The notes beneath the pieces were generated by a model, which searched no databases, was not told where the DNA came from, and was given only the letters and a program-made list of their open reading frames with translations. From assembly GCA_937901125.1 (NCBI GenBank), contig CALCGT010000069.1, positions 1 to 31,952 of the forward strand: a stretch of 31,952 bases of DNA, given 5' to 3'. Below, in pieces: positions 24,296-31,952 of this stretch. Source of the stretch: an uncultured Clostridia bacterium (lineage in GTDB: Bacteria > Bacillota > Clostridia > Lachnospirales > Anaerotignaceae). The translations under genes and the position numbers were made by a program. Position 1 is the first letter of the stretch. The number at the start of each line of letters is the position of its first letter.

Positions 24296-24871
24296 TCAAT
24301 CCTTGAATGTGATATGACCGTTTTCGATCTTTGTGATGACAGCCAAAGAATCCACATGGTAGCCGGCCTCTCTCAGCTTTGCGCTGCCGCCCTGAAATTC
24401 TTTTTCGATGACGGCTGCGATGCCGCAGACCTGACCGCCGGCCTGTTCTACCAGAGAACAAAGACCCATGGCAGCTTCGCCATGTGCCAGGAAGTCATCG
24501 ATGATGAGGACTCTGTCGGTCTCCTTCAGGTACTGCTTTGCCACCCGGGCGATAGAAACCGTGCCTTTGGTGAAGGATTTTACAGCTGCGCCGTAAAATT
24601 CATCGGACATGGTATTGGGTTGTGTTTTTTTCGCAAACACAACGGGAACCAGATCGAAATACATGGCTGTGATGGCAGCGATACCAATGCCGGATGATTC
24701 GATGGTCAGGATTTTATTGATGCCCAAATGACCAAAGCGGCGATGGATCTCTTTGCCAATAGCCATAAAAAGACCGATATCAAGCTGATGATTCAAAAAA
24801 GAATCCACTTTTACGACTTCTGTACCCAATTCTGTTCCGTCTTCGATAATTCTTCTCTTTAACAAATCCAT
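24296..24871 (-). CDS. xpt: Xanthine phosphoribosyltransferase
   Basis: 191 residues, the standard Xpt length. It joins xanthine and PRPP to give XMP in purine salvage. The N-terminus MDLLKRRIIEDGTEL and the segment VDSFLNHQLD are typical. The PRPP-binding loop is VLIIDDFLAHGEA, and the flexible-loop region contains AKKTQPNTM. The start was set at 24871 (AGAGGAAG 9 bases upstream); a longer frame has no ribosome-binding site. Unlike the Bacillus xpt-pbuX operon, no purine riboswitch words were found in the leader and no xanthine permease follows; the next gene is the SulP transporter behind its own promoter. Confidence 0.95.
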   Translation of the reverse strand: MDLLKRRIIEDGTELGTEVVKVDSFLNHQLDIGLFMAIGKEIHRRFGHLGINKILTIESSGIGIAAITAMYFDLVPVVFAKKTQPNTMSDEFYGAAVKSFTKGTVSIARVAKQYLKETDRVLIIDDFLAHGEAAMGLCSLVEQAGGQVCGIAAVIEKEFQGGSAKLREAGYHVDSLAVITKIENGHITFKD

Positions 24872-24935
24872 GTTGCCGGCTTCCTCTCTATTTCTCACTG
24901 CGTTCCTTTTTCAACCATTAAATAGATATTCATTT

Positions 24936-24964
24936 ATTATACGGCTTGTATTTGCCAATGTAAA
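24936..24964 (-). promoter_or_regulatory. Promoter of xpt
   Basis: Minus strand: TTTACA (24964-24959), 17-bp spacer, perfect TATAAT (24941-24936). The leader of roughly 60 nt is too short for a guanine aptamer. Confidence 0.75.
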
Positions 24965-25044
24965 TACTTAGGTGTTTTTTCGGGAGAATGAATAGAAAGT
25001 TTTGTTTTTTCGGAGAAGTTTTGGGAATTTTGCGTGAAAGGAGA

Positions 25045-25071
25045 AAAAGGCGCGCCTTGGGGCGTGCCTAT
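25045..25071 (-). terminator. Terminator overlapping the stop codon of the small 25.1-kb gene
   Basis: Minus strand: AGGCACGCC, loop CCAA, GGCGCGCCT, then TTTTTC. The TAG stop codon of the upstream small gene forms the first bases of the stem. Confidence 0.8.
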
Positions 25072-25247
25072 TTCCGCATTGCTGTGCTTTCCAGTTCATC
25101 AGGCGTATTCGCCATACGGATACGATCCAGCACATCTTGCCTTTCCTCTGTGGAAAGTGTATAGAAACGGCCCATATCTCTGCCGTTGTGCAGGATCAGC
25201 TGCTGCACCTCTTCCGGCAGCGTGTCCCATTTGCGAAGCCAGTCCAT
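25068..25247 (-). CDS. Small hypothetical protein
   Basis: 59 residues from the preferred start (MDWLRKWDTLPEEVQQLI), charged and probably helical, without membrane segment or cysteines. AGAGGTGAT lies 5-9 bases before the ATG at 25247; two ATGs upstream (25253, 25268) are alternatives. The gene has a tidy terminator whose stem begins at its stop codon, which supports real expression. I do not recognise the family. Confidence 0.6.
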   Translation of the reverse strand: MDWLRKWDTLPEEVQQLILHNGRDMGRFYTLSTEERQDVLDRIRMANTPDELESTAMRK

Positions 25248-25383
25248 GTCCATCACCTCTCTATCCATTATGAAGGAATTTTGTTTTTTTATGCGGAAAA
25301 AAGGCGTGCAGAAAAAGGAATTTCAGGGAAAAAAGCGAAAATATATAATATGGATAAATATGGAGCAAAGAGGAGGAATTTTG

Positions 25384-25845
25384 ATGGCTTTTTTTGATAA
25401 ATTGGGTGAAATGGCAAAAACGGTATCCGAAAAGGCAAACGATAGCCTGGAAACAAATAAACTCATCAGCGACATTAATCTGACCAAGGGAAATATTCAG
25501 GCGTACCAGAGAGAACTGGGCGAATTTTACTGGGCAAAATTTGCTGTTGGCGAACAGCTGGAGGAAGAAGCCATGCTGATCTGCGATAAGATCGTGGCAG
25601 CCCAGGATAAGATCCGTGGCCTGGAAGCACAGATCGACCAGATCAAAGCGGAAAGCGAAGCAAGAAAAGCAGAGCGGGAAGCAGAAAAAGCGGAACGCAA
25701 AGCAGCGGAAAAGGCGGCAGAAGCAGAACAGGCAGCGGAAAAAGCAGGCTTCGAAAAAGAACCTGTTCCTGTGTGTGCGGAATGTGGCGCAGTGCTGGCG
25801 GAAGGACAGAAATTCTGCGGCTTCTGCGGCAGGCCCGTGGCATAA
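25384..25845 (+). CDS. Coiled-coil protein with C-terminal zinc ribbon
   Basis: 153 residues. The N-terminal part is helical (FFDKLGEMAKTVSEKANDSLE, then LTKGNIQAYQRELGEFYWAKF). Residues 70-122 form an Ala/Glu/Lys-rich coiled coil (ESEARKAEREAEKAERKAAE). The tail holds a zinc ribbon with Cys131-x2-Cys134 and Cys145-x2-Cys148 (CAECGAVLAEGQKFCGFCG). Architecture of this type is frequent in Clostridia; function unknown. The start follows AGAGGAGG; a TATAAT at 25344-25349 with a poor -35 is the probable promoter. The FMN-type riboswitch begins only about 25 bases after its stop, with no obvious terminator in between. Confidence 0.82.
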   Translation: MAFFDKLGEMAKTVSEKANDSLETNKLISDINLTKGNIQAYQRELGEFYWAKFAVGEQLEEEAMLICDKIVAAQDKIRGLEAQIDQIKAESEARKAEREAEKAERKAAEKAAEAEQAAEKAGFEKEPVPVCAECGAVLAEGQKFCGFCGRPVA

Positions 25846-25868
25846 TGAATTGAATTTTGGATAGAACA

Positions 25869-25983
25869 TTTCTTCGGAAACGAGAGTGAATCTCTACCGG
25901 CGGTATAGCCCGCGAGCGGGAAACTTCCCGCAGAATTTGTTTTGATTACGAAGCTGACAGACGGTCTGGATGGGAGAAGAAAA
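25869..25983 (+). promoter_or_regulatory. FMN (RFN-element) riboswitch-like aptamer with altered J1/2 and L5
   Basis: P1 is TTCTTC with GAAGAA. Core blocks match the RFN consensus: ACCGGCGGTATAGCCCGCGAGC (25896-25917, compare ACCGGCGGTAAAGCCCGCGAGC), then GACAG (25956-25960) and GTCTGGATGGGAGAAGA. It departs from consensus after P1, where GGGGCAGGG is expected but GGAAACGAG is seen, and in P5/L5, where TTGGTGAAATTCCAA is expected but TTTGTTTTGATTACGAA is seen; GCCGACAG is GCTGACAG. A terminator follows at 26022-26053, then the MATE transporter gene. Ligand binding therefore probably switches transporter expression, but the altered junction makes FMN itself uncertain. Confidence 0.85.
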
Positions 25984-26021
25984 GCGGTTAGGAAACTGTT
26001 TTTTGTGTGGAAGAAGAAGGG

Positions 26022-26053
26022 AAAAGCGTTTCGTACTGTTGAGACGCTTTTTT
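26022..26053 (+). terminator. Expression-platform terminator of the FMN-like riboswitch
   Basis: AAAAGCGTTTC and GAGACGCTTTT pair (one G-U) around GTACTGTT, followed by TTTTTT, about 40 bases after the aptamer and upstream of the MATE ribosome-binding site. Confidence 0.82.
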
Positions 26054-26097
26054 CATTTGAAAGCCCAAAAGCAGATCGTTTGGAAGGAGGAAGCAAC

Positions 26098-27471
26098 ATG
26101 ACAGAAACAAAACAAAACATTCTGGGGACAGAACCCATTGGGCGGCTTTTGCTGAAATTTTCCATTCCCACCACCCTGACCCTGATGGTGAATTGTTTGT
26201 ATAATATTGTGGATCAGATCTTCATTGGGCATGCGGTGGGGATCACCGGTGTTGCGGCCACCAATGTGACCTTCCCCATTTCCACCATTGCGGCGGCGCT
26301 GGCCCTTTTGATCGGCGATGGCTGTGCGGCGAATATCAGCCTGCACCTGGGCAGAAAGGAACAGGAGGAAGCAGACCGTACCTTTGCCAATGCAGTTGTC
26401 CTGCTGTTCAGTGTGGGGCTATTGATGGCTTTCTTTGGGCGGCTCTTTGCGGAAAAGCTGGTGGTGTTCTTTGGTGCATCTCCCACAGTGGTGACATCAT
26501 CGGTGCAGTATATGAGCATCGTCCTGCTGGGGCAGCCCTTTGGCATGTGCAATATGGCCTTTACTGCCATCATTCGGGCCGATGGCAACCCTCAATATAT
26601 GATGCGGAGCATGATGATTGGTGCGGGCCTGAACCTGATCCTTGACCCCATTTTTATTTTTGTATGCCATTGGGGCATCGCCGGGGCAGCGTTGGCAACC
26701 ATCATCGGGCAGATCGTTTCTGGCTGCATCGCTTTGGCATATCTGCCCAGATTTCAGCAGTTCCGCTTGAAAAAGGAAAATCTGCGTTTGCAGGGGAAAA
26801 CAGTGGGGAATATCGTCCAACTGGGCTTCCCTAGTCTTTGTACCCAAACGGCAACGGCGGCGACCCAGATCGTGATGAATAATCTGATGCGGAATTACGG
26901 TGCCATGGCCATTTACGGCAGCGATATTGCCCTTTCCTGCTATGGGCTGATGATGAAAATTTATCAGATCGCCCATGCCATGTTCGTGGGTCTGGCTTCC
27001 GGTACACAGCCTATCAATGGTTACAATTTTGGGGCGAAGCAGTATCAGCGGGTGAAACAGACCATTAAAATCGGGGCGAAGGTCTCCATTCTCATTTCTG
27101 TGGTGTGGTTTGCCGTCTTTCAGCTTGGCGGCGGCTTCCTGGCAGCGTTGTTTGTGGAAGAAGAACCTCTTTATCAGGAATTTGCGGTCCATTGCTTCCG
27201 CCTGTATATGCTGGGCTTTTTCGTCTATGGTTTGCCCAATGTAACCTCGTCCTTCTTCCAGGCCATCGGCAGCCCCGCAAAGGCTCTGGCCGTATCCCTG
27301 TCCCGCCAAGTCTTTTTCCTGATCCCTTTGGCGTTGCTTTTATCCTCCTATTTCGGGCTGGATGGAGCATTGGGGGCAGCTCCCATTGCCGATGGATTGA
27401 CCTTCCTGCTGGCAGCCATGCTTCTGCTGAAAGAATTGAAGGGCTGGAAAGAAAGAGGTATGGTATCTTAA
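26098..27471 (+). CDS. MATE-family efflux transporter under a flavin-type riboswitch
   Basis: A 457-residue transporter with about 12 membrane helices in two homologous halves. Family landmarks include the opening GTEPIGRLLLKFSIPTTL, VDQIFIGHAVG in helix 2, the DPIFIF block ending the first half, and ASGTQPINGYNFGAKQY. It belongs to the DinF/MepA-like branch that exports cationic or flavin-like compounds with Na+ or H+. The start follows AAGGAGG at 26098; the open frame upstream runs through the riboswitch and is not coding. Control by an FMN-like aptamer suggests the substrate is a flavin, a flavin breakdown product or an antivitamin, as inference. It ends at a hairpin terminator; single-gene unit. 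Confidence 0.92.
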   Translation: MTETKQNILGTEPIGRLLLKFSIPTTLTLMVNCLYNIVDQIFIGHAVGITGVAATNVTFPISTIAAALALLIGDGCAANISLHLGRKEQEEADRTFANAVVLLFSVGLLMAFFGRLFAEKLVVFFGASPTVVTSSVQYMSIVLLGQPFGMCNMAFTAIIRADGNPQYMMRSMMIGAGLNLILDPIFIFVCHWGIAGAALATIIGQIVSGCIALAYLPRFQQFRLKKENLRLQGKTVGNIVQLGFPSLCTQTATAATQIVMNNLMRNYGAMAIYGSDIALSCYGLMMKIYQIAHAMFVGLASGTQPINGYNFGAKQYQRVKQTIKIGAKVSILISVVWFAVFQLGGGFLAALFVEEEPLYQEFAVHCFRLYMLGFFVYGLPNVTSSFFQAIGSPAKALAVSLSRQVFFLIPLALLLSSYFGLDGALGAAPIADGLTFLLAAMLLLKELKGWKERGMVS

Positions 27472-27486
27472 TATGAAATTTTTCTG

Positions 27487-27515
27487 GAGCATCGGTGGAT
27501 TCCGATGCTCTTTTT
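27487..27515 (+). terminator. Terminator of the MATE gene
   Basis: GAGCATCGG (27487-27495) and CCGATGCTC (27502-27510) pair perfectly with a six-base loop, followed by five T. The remaining 150 bases to the next gene show no clear promoter or other element. Confidence 0.88.
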
Positions 27516-27668
27516 GTGACATAGCGGAAAAAATGAGGGATACTGTAGACAAAGTTATTTTGAGACGGCGGAGGGGTTTGGAAAACGAAGCGTTACGAAT
27601 CGTTTTTTACATAGGGGACAAGGAAAGCCGATAGGTATAGAGTAACGGAAAAAAGAGGAGCGATTTGG

Positions 27669-28463
27669 ATGAAACTGAACTGGAAGAAGGGCGTAAGCTA
27701 TCTGATGCTGTTCAGTCTATGCTTTTTTGGGGGTAGAACAGCAGCGGCAATGCAGGCAGAAAAAGCAGTGACCGTCAGCGGAGAAAAAAATGGAGAGCTG
27801 GCAATTTTGATTGACGACTTTGGCTATTGCGGCGAGGGGACAGAAGAAATGCTGGATTTGCCCATTCCCTTTACGGCGGCGATCATGCCTTTTTCTGCTT
27901 GCACAGATTCTGACAGGGAGATGGTGCGGCAGGCAGGAAAGGAAATCTTCATACATATGCCTATGGAATCCCTGACGGGAAACAAGGAATGGGTGGGGAA
28001 GAAGGGGGTGTTCCGTACCATGACCGACGAGGAGATTCAACTGCGGGTGGAGGAAGCTTTTTCTATCCTGCCCGATGCCGCAGGAATGAATAACCACATG
28101 GGTTCTGCCATCATGGAGGACAGAAGGAGCCTTTCTGTGGTGATGGATCTGTTAAAGGAAAGAAATATGCTTTTTGTGGACAGTATGACCACGGCGAAAA
28201 GCCTTGGCAAGACCCTTGCGGCAGAAAAGGGCGTTCCTTTTCTGGGGCGGGATGTGTTTCTGGACAGTACCGATTCCTTGGAACAGGTGAAATGCAATCT
28301 CCGCAAAGCGGCGGAGGTGGCTTTGGAAAAGGGGGAAGCCCTTGCCATCGGTCATGTGGGGCCCGAGGGCGGAAAAGTGACCGCCCAAGCCATCAAAGAG
28401 CTGATCCCCGAACTGAAACAGGCAGGCATCACCTTTGTGACGGTATCCGAGTTGGCAAAATAG
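27669..28463 (+). CDS. Divergent polysaccharide deacetylase family protein (YibQ-like), secreted
   Basis: 264 residues. A signal peptide spans about 1-28 (LMLFSLCFFGGRTAAAMQ). The mature part is a NodB-like barrel of the divergent polysaccharide deacetylase group: ILIDDFGYCGEGTEEMLDLP (Asp49, Asp50), IFIHMPMES (His96), MNNHMGSAIM (His143) and AIGHVGP (His229) are the likely metal-site residues. Proteins of this group act at the envelope; whether they deacetylate a glycan is unproven. The ribosome-binding site is AAAAGAGGAG. It is followed by recU in the same direction; a weak hairpin with T-run lies between them. Confidence 0.88.
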   Translation: MKLNWKKGVSYLMLFSLCFFGGRTAAAMQAEKAVTVSGEKNGELAILIDDFGYCGEGTEEMLDLPIPFTAAIMPFSACTDSDREMVRQAGKEIFIHMPMESLTGNKEWVGKKGVFRTMTDEEIQLRVEEAFSILPDAAGMNNHMGSAIMEDRRSLSVVMDLLKERNMLFVDSMTTAKSLGKTLAAEKGVPFLGRDVFLDSTDSLEQVKCNLRKAAEVALEKGEALAIGHVGPEGGKVTAQAIKELIPELKQAGITFVTVSELAK

Positions 28464-28515
28464 GGCAGAGTGTGCTATACTTATTTTTTAAGTAAGTATT
28501 TTTGGAGGAAGCAGG

Positions 28516-29061
28516 ATGTCCCATTGGAATTCCAGAGGGCTGCGGGGCAGCACCTTTGAAGAGATCATCAATTTCACAAATGAACGCTACAGACAGGAGG
28601 GGCTGGCGCTGTTCCAGAAAATCCCTACCCCCATCACCCCGGTGCGGATGGACGGGGAGACGAAGACCATCACTCTGGCTTATTTCGAAAAGCAGTCTAC
28701 CATCGATTATATCGGTGTGGCCCAAGGCGTTCCGGTGGCCTTTGATGCCAAGGAAACGGCGGGGAAAAGCCTTCCTCTGCAGAATATCCATGCCCATCAG
28801 ATGGCGTTTATGGAGGAATTCAAGGCGCAGCGGGGGCTTTCCTTCCTTTTGGTACATTTTTCCGCAGAGGGTGAATATTATCTGCTGCCTTTTGAAACAC
28901 TGAAAGCATACTGGGAAAATGCGGCAAAGGGTGGGCGGAAATCCATCCCCTACGATGCATTCGAGAAAAAGTATCTCATCCGACAGAACGGCAGTCTCCT
29001 CCATTATCTGGAGGCAGTGAGCCTGTATCTGGAGGAAACGGAACAAGAAACAAGGAAGTGA
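28516..29061 (+). CDS. recU: Holliday junction resolvase RecU
   Basis: A 181-residue nuclease of the RecU family, which cleaves Holliday junctions in Firmicutes during recombination and chromosome segregation. It opens with the signature WNSRGLRGSTFEEIINFTNERY. The catalytic region is STIDYIGVAQGVPVAFDAKET, with Asp64, Asp77 and Lys79 as likely active-site residues, then the HAHQMAFMEEF helix. The length is at the short end of the family. It is usually next to ponA; here it lies directly before tldD (6 bp spacing), so the three genes recU-tldD-pmbA may be one operon. The ribosome-binding site is GGAGGAAGCAGG. Confidence 0.93.
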   Translation: MSHWNSRGLRGSTFEEIINFTNERYRQEGLALFQKIPTPITPVRMDGETKTITLAYFEKQSTIDYIGVAQGVPVAFDAKETAGKSLPLQNIHAHQMAFMEEFKAQRGLSFLLVHFSAEGEYYLLPFETLKAYWENAAKGGRKSIPYDAFEKKYLIRQNGSLLHYLEAVSLYLEETEQETRK

Positions 29062-29067
29062 GAAAAC

Positions 29068-30450
29068 ATGCTGAAAAAAGCAGCAGTGGAAAATATACTG
29101 ACGGCGGCATTGGAAAGCGGTGCGGATTTTGCGGAGATCTACGAAGAACAGACCAAACGCAGCAATATCGCCATGGTCAACGGTAGAGTGGAGACGGCCC
29201 TTGGGGGCATGGATTACGGCGCAGGGGTGCGCCTATTTTTCGGCAATCAGGCCATCTATGGCTTTACCAATGACCTTTCTGAGGAAAACCTGATTCGTAT
29301 TGCCAGAGAGGGCGCAGCGGCACTGAAGGGCGACCGCATTTACAACATAAAGGGCTGGAAGGAAATGGCGGCAAGATGTATCAATCCTATCCGCATCCTG
29401 CCCAGCAGCATCGCCAAAAATGCAAAGGCGGAACAGCTCCGTCTGGCTTCACAGGCGGCGAAGGACTTTGATGTCCTCATCACCCAGACCAGAGCGGGCT
29501 ATCTGGAAGTGATGAAGCACGTTTTGGTTGCCAACAGCGAAGGTGTCTGGGGGGAAGAGGACCGTACCCGCAGTCGTTTTACGGTGGAAGCGGTGGCTTC
29601 TTCTGCCACGGAAAAGCAGAGCGGGCATCTGGGGCCAGGCGGCTCCGAGGGATATGAACTGTTCGACCGCATCAACGTAGAAGAAACGGCGAGGGAAGCG
29701 GCACGCATCGCCGTAACCATGCTGGGGGCAAAGCCCTGCCCTGCGGGGAAGATGCCCGTTGTTATCGATAATGGATTCGGCGGGGTCATCTTCCATGAAG
29801 CTTGCGGACATGGTCTGGAGGCAACGGCAGTGGCAAGGAATGCTTCCGTTTTCGCAGGGAAACTGGGACAGCAGATTGCCTCTCCCTTGGTGACAGCCAT
29901 TGATGATGGCACCATTCAAAACGGTTGGGGTTCTGGGGAAATGGACGACGAAGGCACACCCACCGCCAGAAATATCCTTATCAAAGACGGTGTCCTCCAG
30001 TCTTATCTGGTGGATCGCATGAACGGCAGACGCATGGGGGCAGCCATCACCGGCTCTGCCCGCCGACAGGATTACCGCTTTGCCCCCACCAGCCGTATGA
30101 CAAATACCTTCATCGATAACGGCAAGAGTACCCCCGGGGAAATCATCGCTAATACAGAATTTGGTCTTTACGCCAAGCAAATGGGCGGCGGCAGTGTAGA
30201 CCCTGCTACGGGTTCCTTCAATTTCGCCGTTCTGGAAGGATATATGATAAGAAACGGGAAAATCGCTGAGCCGGTCAGAGGGGCGACCCTCATTGGCAAG
30301 GGGGCAGAAGTCCTGTGGGATATTGATATGGTAGGCAATAATCTGAAACGGGCCCAAGGCATGTGCGGCAGCAAGAGCGGCTCTATCCCCACTGATGTGG
30401 GGCAGCCCATGATTCGTGTCAGCAGCATGACCGTTGGCGGAAGGGGGTAA
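29068..30450 (+). CDS. tldD: TldD metalloprotease subunit
   Basis: 460 residues of the TldD/PmbA (U62) family. The zinc motif HEACGH (His243, Glu244, His248) identifies it as the catalytic TldD partner. TldD and TldE/PmbA form a barrel-shaped heterodimer that degrades unfolded peptides and, in E. coli, matures microcin B17 and degrades the CcdA antitoxin. The glycine-rich CGSKSGSIPTDVGQP near the end is characteristic. It starts 6 bases after recU (AAGGAAGTGAG) and is followed 5 bases later by pmbA, matching the obligate pairing. Confidence 0.95.
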   Translation: MLKKAAVENILTAALESGADFAEIYEEQTKRSNIAMVNGRVETALGGMDYGAGVRLFFGNQAIYGFTNDLSEENLIRIAREGAAALKGDRIYNIKGWKEMAARCINPIRILPSSIAKNAKAEQLRLASQAAKDFDVLITQTRAGYLEVMKHVLVANSEGVWGEEDRTRSRFTVEAVASSATEKQSGHLGPGGSEGYELFDRINVEETAREAARIAVTMLGAKPCPAGKMPVVIDNGFGGVIFHEACGHGLEATAVARNASVFAGKLGQQIASPLVTAIDDGTIQNGWGSGEMDDEGTPTARNILIKDGVLQSYLVDRMNGRRMGAAITGSARRQDYRFAPTSRMTNTFIDNGKSTPGEIIANTEFGLYAKQMGGGSVDPATGSFNFAVLEGYMIRNGKIAEPVRGATLIGKGAEVLWDIDMVGNNLKRAQGMCGSKSGSIPTDVGQPMIRVSSMTVGGRG

Positions 30451-30455
30451 GTGCT

Positions 30456-31799
30456 TTGGATAGAAATGAATTTTTGGAAAAAGTCCTTGCCTATGGCAAA
30501 AAGGAAGGCTTCGCCGAATGTGAAGTATTCTATCGGGGCGGCAAAAGCTTCGAAGTGCTGGTTTTGGAAGGCGAGGTCGCCAATTATGAAAACAGCCGTC
30601 AGGAGGGGCTTTCCTTCCGTGGCAATCTCAACGGACGGACAGGCTATGCCTATACGGAACAGCTGACAGAGGCAGCCATCCCTTATCTGGTGGAAACAGC
30701 AAAGGAAAATGCGGCCCTTCTTTCCCCGGAGGATATGGAAGACCTTTATGAAGGGGAAGAAAGCTATCCCCATTTGGAAGGGGTCAACGAAGAACTGGAA
30801 CAGCTGCAGGTGGAAGATAAAATCAATGCAGCTATGCGGATGGAACAGGCAGCCTTGGCTGGGGCAGAGGAAGTGGCTTCTTTGGATTACTGTGCCCTTG
30901 GGACAGGCCTGGCGGAGCTGGCTATCAAAAATACAAAGGGGCTGGATGTTTCCTTTGCGAAAAACTTTGCTACCGCATATGTTTCTGCTATCGCCAAAAA
31001 AGGAGAGGAAACCAAAACAGGCTCTTATTTCTGGAAGGATCAGGATTGGAAGGGCTTCGACCCGGAAGCAACGGGCAGAGAAGCAGCCATCCGCGCGGCG
31101 GCCCATCTGGGGGCATCCTCTGTGCCCAGCGGGAAATATGATGTGGTGCTGGATGGCAGAGCCATGGTTGCTCTCCTGGGGGCATTTGCAGGAATATTCT
31201 TTGCGGAAAATGTGCAGAAGGGTTTTTCTTTATTAAAGGATAGAACAGGTGCGAAAATCGCATCGGAAAAAGTAACTTTGCGGGACGATGCCTTGCTCCC
31301 CGGCGGCTATGCCTCTATCCCCTTTGACAGCGAGGGCGTTTCCGGGAAAAATAAAGCTATCATCGAAAAGGGCGTGCTGAAAACCCTTTTGTATAATCGA
31401 AAGACGGCGAAAAAAGACGGCGTCAAATCGACAGGTAATGGCTTTAAGGCAGGGCTGACAGGCTCCGTCAAAACAGGCTGTACTAATTTTTATCTGGCAA
31501 AGGGCAAAATTAGCAGAGAAGATTTGTTCTGCCGGATGGAAAATGGCCTTTTCATCACCAGCCTTATGGGGCTTCATGCAGGTACCAATGCCGTTTCTGG
31601 GGATTTCTCCCTTTCGGCAGAGGGTTTCCGCATTAAGGATGGCAAGATTGACAGGCCTGTGGAGCAGATTACCATTGCGGGGAATTTCTATCATTTATTG
31701 GAAATGGTGGAGGAACTTGCCGATGATCTCTATTTTGGCTCCGGTGGCGTGGGCTCGCCCTCCATCTTGATTCGAGGATTGGATATTGCCGGCAACTAA
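30456..31799 (+). CDS. pmbA: PmbA/TldE, partner subunit of the TldD protease
   Basis: 447 residues homologous to TldD but without the HExxxH zinc motif, as expected for TldE/PmbA. Recognisable blocks are SGKYDVVLDGRAMVALLGAFAG (the region matching the zinc site), DALLPGGYASIPFDSEGV, LYNRKTAKKDGVKSTGNGFK and SLMGLHAGTNAVSGDFSLSAEGF. The start is a TTG at 30456, chosen because AAGGGGG lies 10 bases upstream and the next Met is much later. It ends just before a palindromic spacer and a bidirectional terminator. Confidence 0.94.
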   Translation: MDRNEFLEKVLAYGKKEGFAECEVFYRGGKSFEVLVLEGEVANYENSRQEGLSFRGNLNGRTGYAYTEQLTEAAIPYLVETAKENAALLSPEDMEDLYEGEESYPHLEGVNEELEQLQVEDKINAAMRMEQAALAGAEEVASLDYCALGTGLAELAIKNTKGLDVSFAKNFATAYVSAIAKKGEETKTGSYFWKDQDWKGFDPEATGREAAIRAAAHLGASSVPSGKYDVVLDGRAMVALLGAFAGIFFAENVQKGFSLLKDRTGAKIASEKVTLRDDALLPGGYASIPFDSEGVSGKNKAIIEKGVLKTLLYNRKTAKKDGVKSTGNGFKAGLTGSVKTGCTNFYLAKGKISREDLFCRMENGLFITSLMGLHAGTNAVSGDFSLSAEGFRIKDGKIDRPVEQITIAGNFYHLLEMVEELADDLYFGSGGVGSPSILIRGLDIAGN

Positions 31800-31862
31800 G
31801 ACCTTGGGGACTTTGTCCCCAATACCCCTACAAGAGCATCATGCCCTTGACCTGATACGCAA
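31800..31862. repeat. Hairpin-rich intergenic repeat, copy D
   Basis: TTGGGGAC/GTCCCCAA forms a perfect hairpin with loop TTT. A second, partly decayed stem follows (CAAGAGCATCATGCCCTTG), then CCTGATACGCAAAA. The order of a GGGG-loop-CCCC hairpin, CCCCTnCAAG, GCATnATGCCC and CCTGATAC corresponds to copy C at 4904-4989. Confidence 0.6.
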
Positions 31863-31897
31863 AAAACAGACTGTATGAAATACAGTCTGTTTTTGTT
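31863..31897. terminator. Bidirectional terminator after pmbA
   Basis: AAACAGACTGTAT pairs with ATACAGTCTGTTT around GAA, with T-runs on both strands (TTTTTGTTTT on plus, TTTTTTGCG on minus). Confidence 0.88.
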
Positions 31898-31900
31898 TTA

Positions 31901-31952
31901 TTACTTCAGTGCTGAAGACCGCGAAGCGGGCTTTAACAACCGCCCGCTCTGC
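31901..31952 (-). CDS. Possible 3' end of a minus-strand gene cut by the window edge
   Basis: The terminator above also points minus-strand transcripts to a stop here. A TAA at 31903-31901 closes a frame that stays open to the window end (16 codons, ending SRSSALK). Too little is visible to suggest a product. Confidence 0.3.
   Translation of the reverse strand, partial: QSGRLLKPASRSSALK

Noticed and set aside
24872..24935. Guanine riboswitch before xpt
   Set aside because: The leader from the consensus promoter is only about 60 nt and lacks the TATA/GTTTCTACC signature blocks.
25942..26097. N-terminal extension of the MATE protein
   Set aside because: It would be translated from inside the FMN-like aptamer and its terminator; the AAGGAGG before 26098 defines the start.

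Overview
The window looks like a chromosomal segment of a Gram-positive anaerobe in class Clostridia, probably Lachnospiraceae-like or a close relative. The evidence is consensus sigma-A promoters (TTGACA/TATAAT) with strong AGGAGG ribosome-binding sites, rho-independent terminators after most genes, T-box and TPP-type leader regulation, RecU, the YqeG phosphatase, a CD1247-like zinc-ribbon protein beside efp, and a stand-alone type-2 TrpB. The genus cannot be fixed from the sequence. No rRNA, tRNA, CRISPR array, transposase or complete prophage was seen.

Layout. 1-3000: a small unknown gene, then a pantothenate/CoA cluster with an ECF S-component (probably PanT, behind a structured leader) and two tandem coaX genes. 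3000-4990: a hairpin-rich repeat, dusB, and a small XRE-regulator/membrane-protein operon. 4990-8560: a copper module, csoR followed by copA with a C-terminal CopZ-like domain, plus a NimA-like flavin protein. 8650-13430, minus strand: a G5/3D cell-wall protein behind a long structured leader, then metG-tatD under a T-box. 13430-14700: an AT-rich foreign-looking cassette with a frameshifted barnase-type toxin and two barstar immunity genes. 14700-18050: an M29 aminopeptidase behind a second copy of the hairpin repeat, a NifX-like protein with YqeG, and efp with a zinc-ribbon protein. 18130-21480: TPP riboswitch-thiC and trpB2. 21480-25380: an HTH regulator divergent from a SLOG-family gene, a SulP transporter, xpt and a small ORF. 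25380-31952: a zinc-ribbon coiled-coil protein, an FMN-like riboswitch controlling a MATE transporter, a polysaccharide-deacetylase-like protein, recU, and the tldD-pmbA pair.

Functional connections. PanT would import pantothenate for the two CoaX kinases. CsoR should repress itself and the copper exporter, which seems able to yield a separate CopZ chaperone from an internal start. TldD and PmbA form the usual heteromeric metalloprotease. The riboswitches couple thiC to TPP, metG to uncharged tRNA-Met, and the MATE pump to a flavin-like ligand.

Most worth a second look: the FMN aptamer with an altered J1/2 and L5 driving a MATE pump; the broken phage-head/barnase toxin with duplicated mosaic barstars; the CopA-CopZ fusion with an embedded ribosome-binding site; the tandem CoaX paralogues with different motif substitutions; the roughly 540-nt structured leader before the 3D protein; and a family of multi-hairpin repeats placed directly before start codons.
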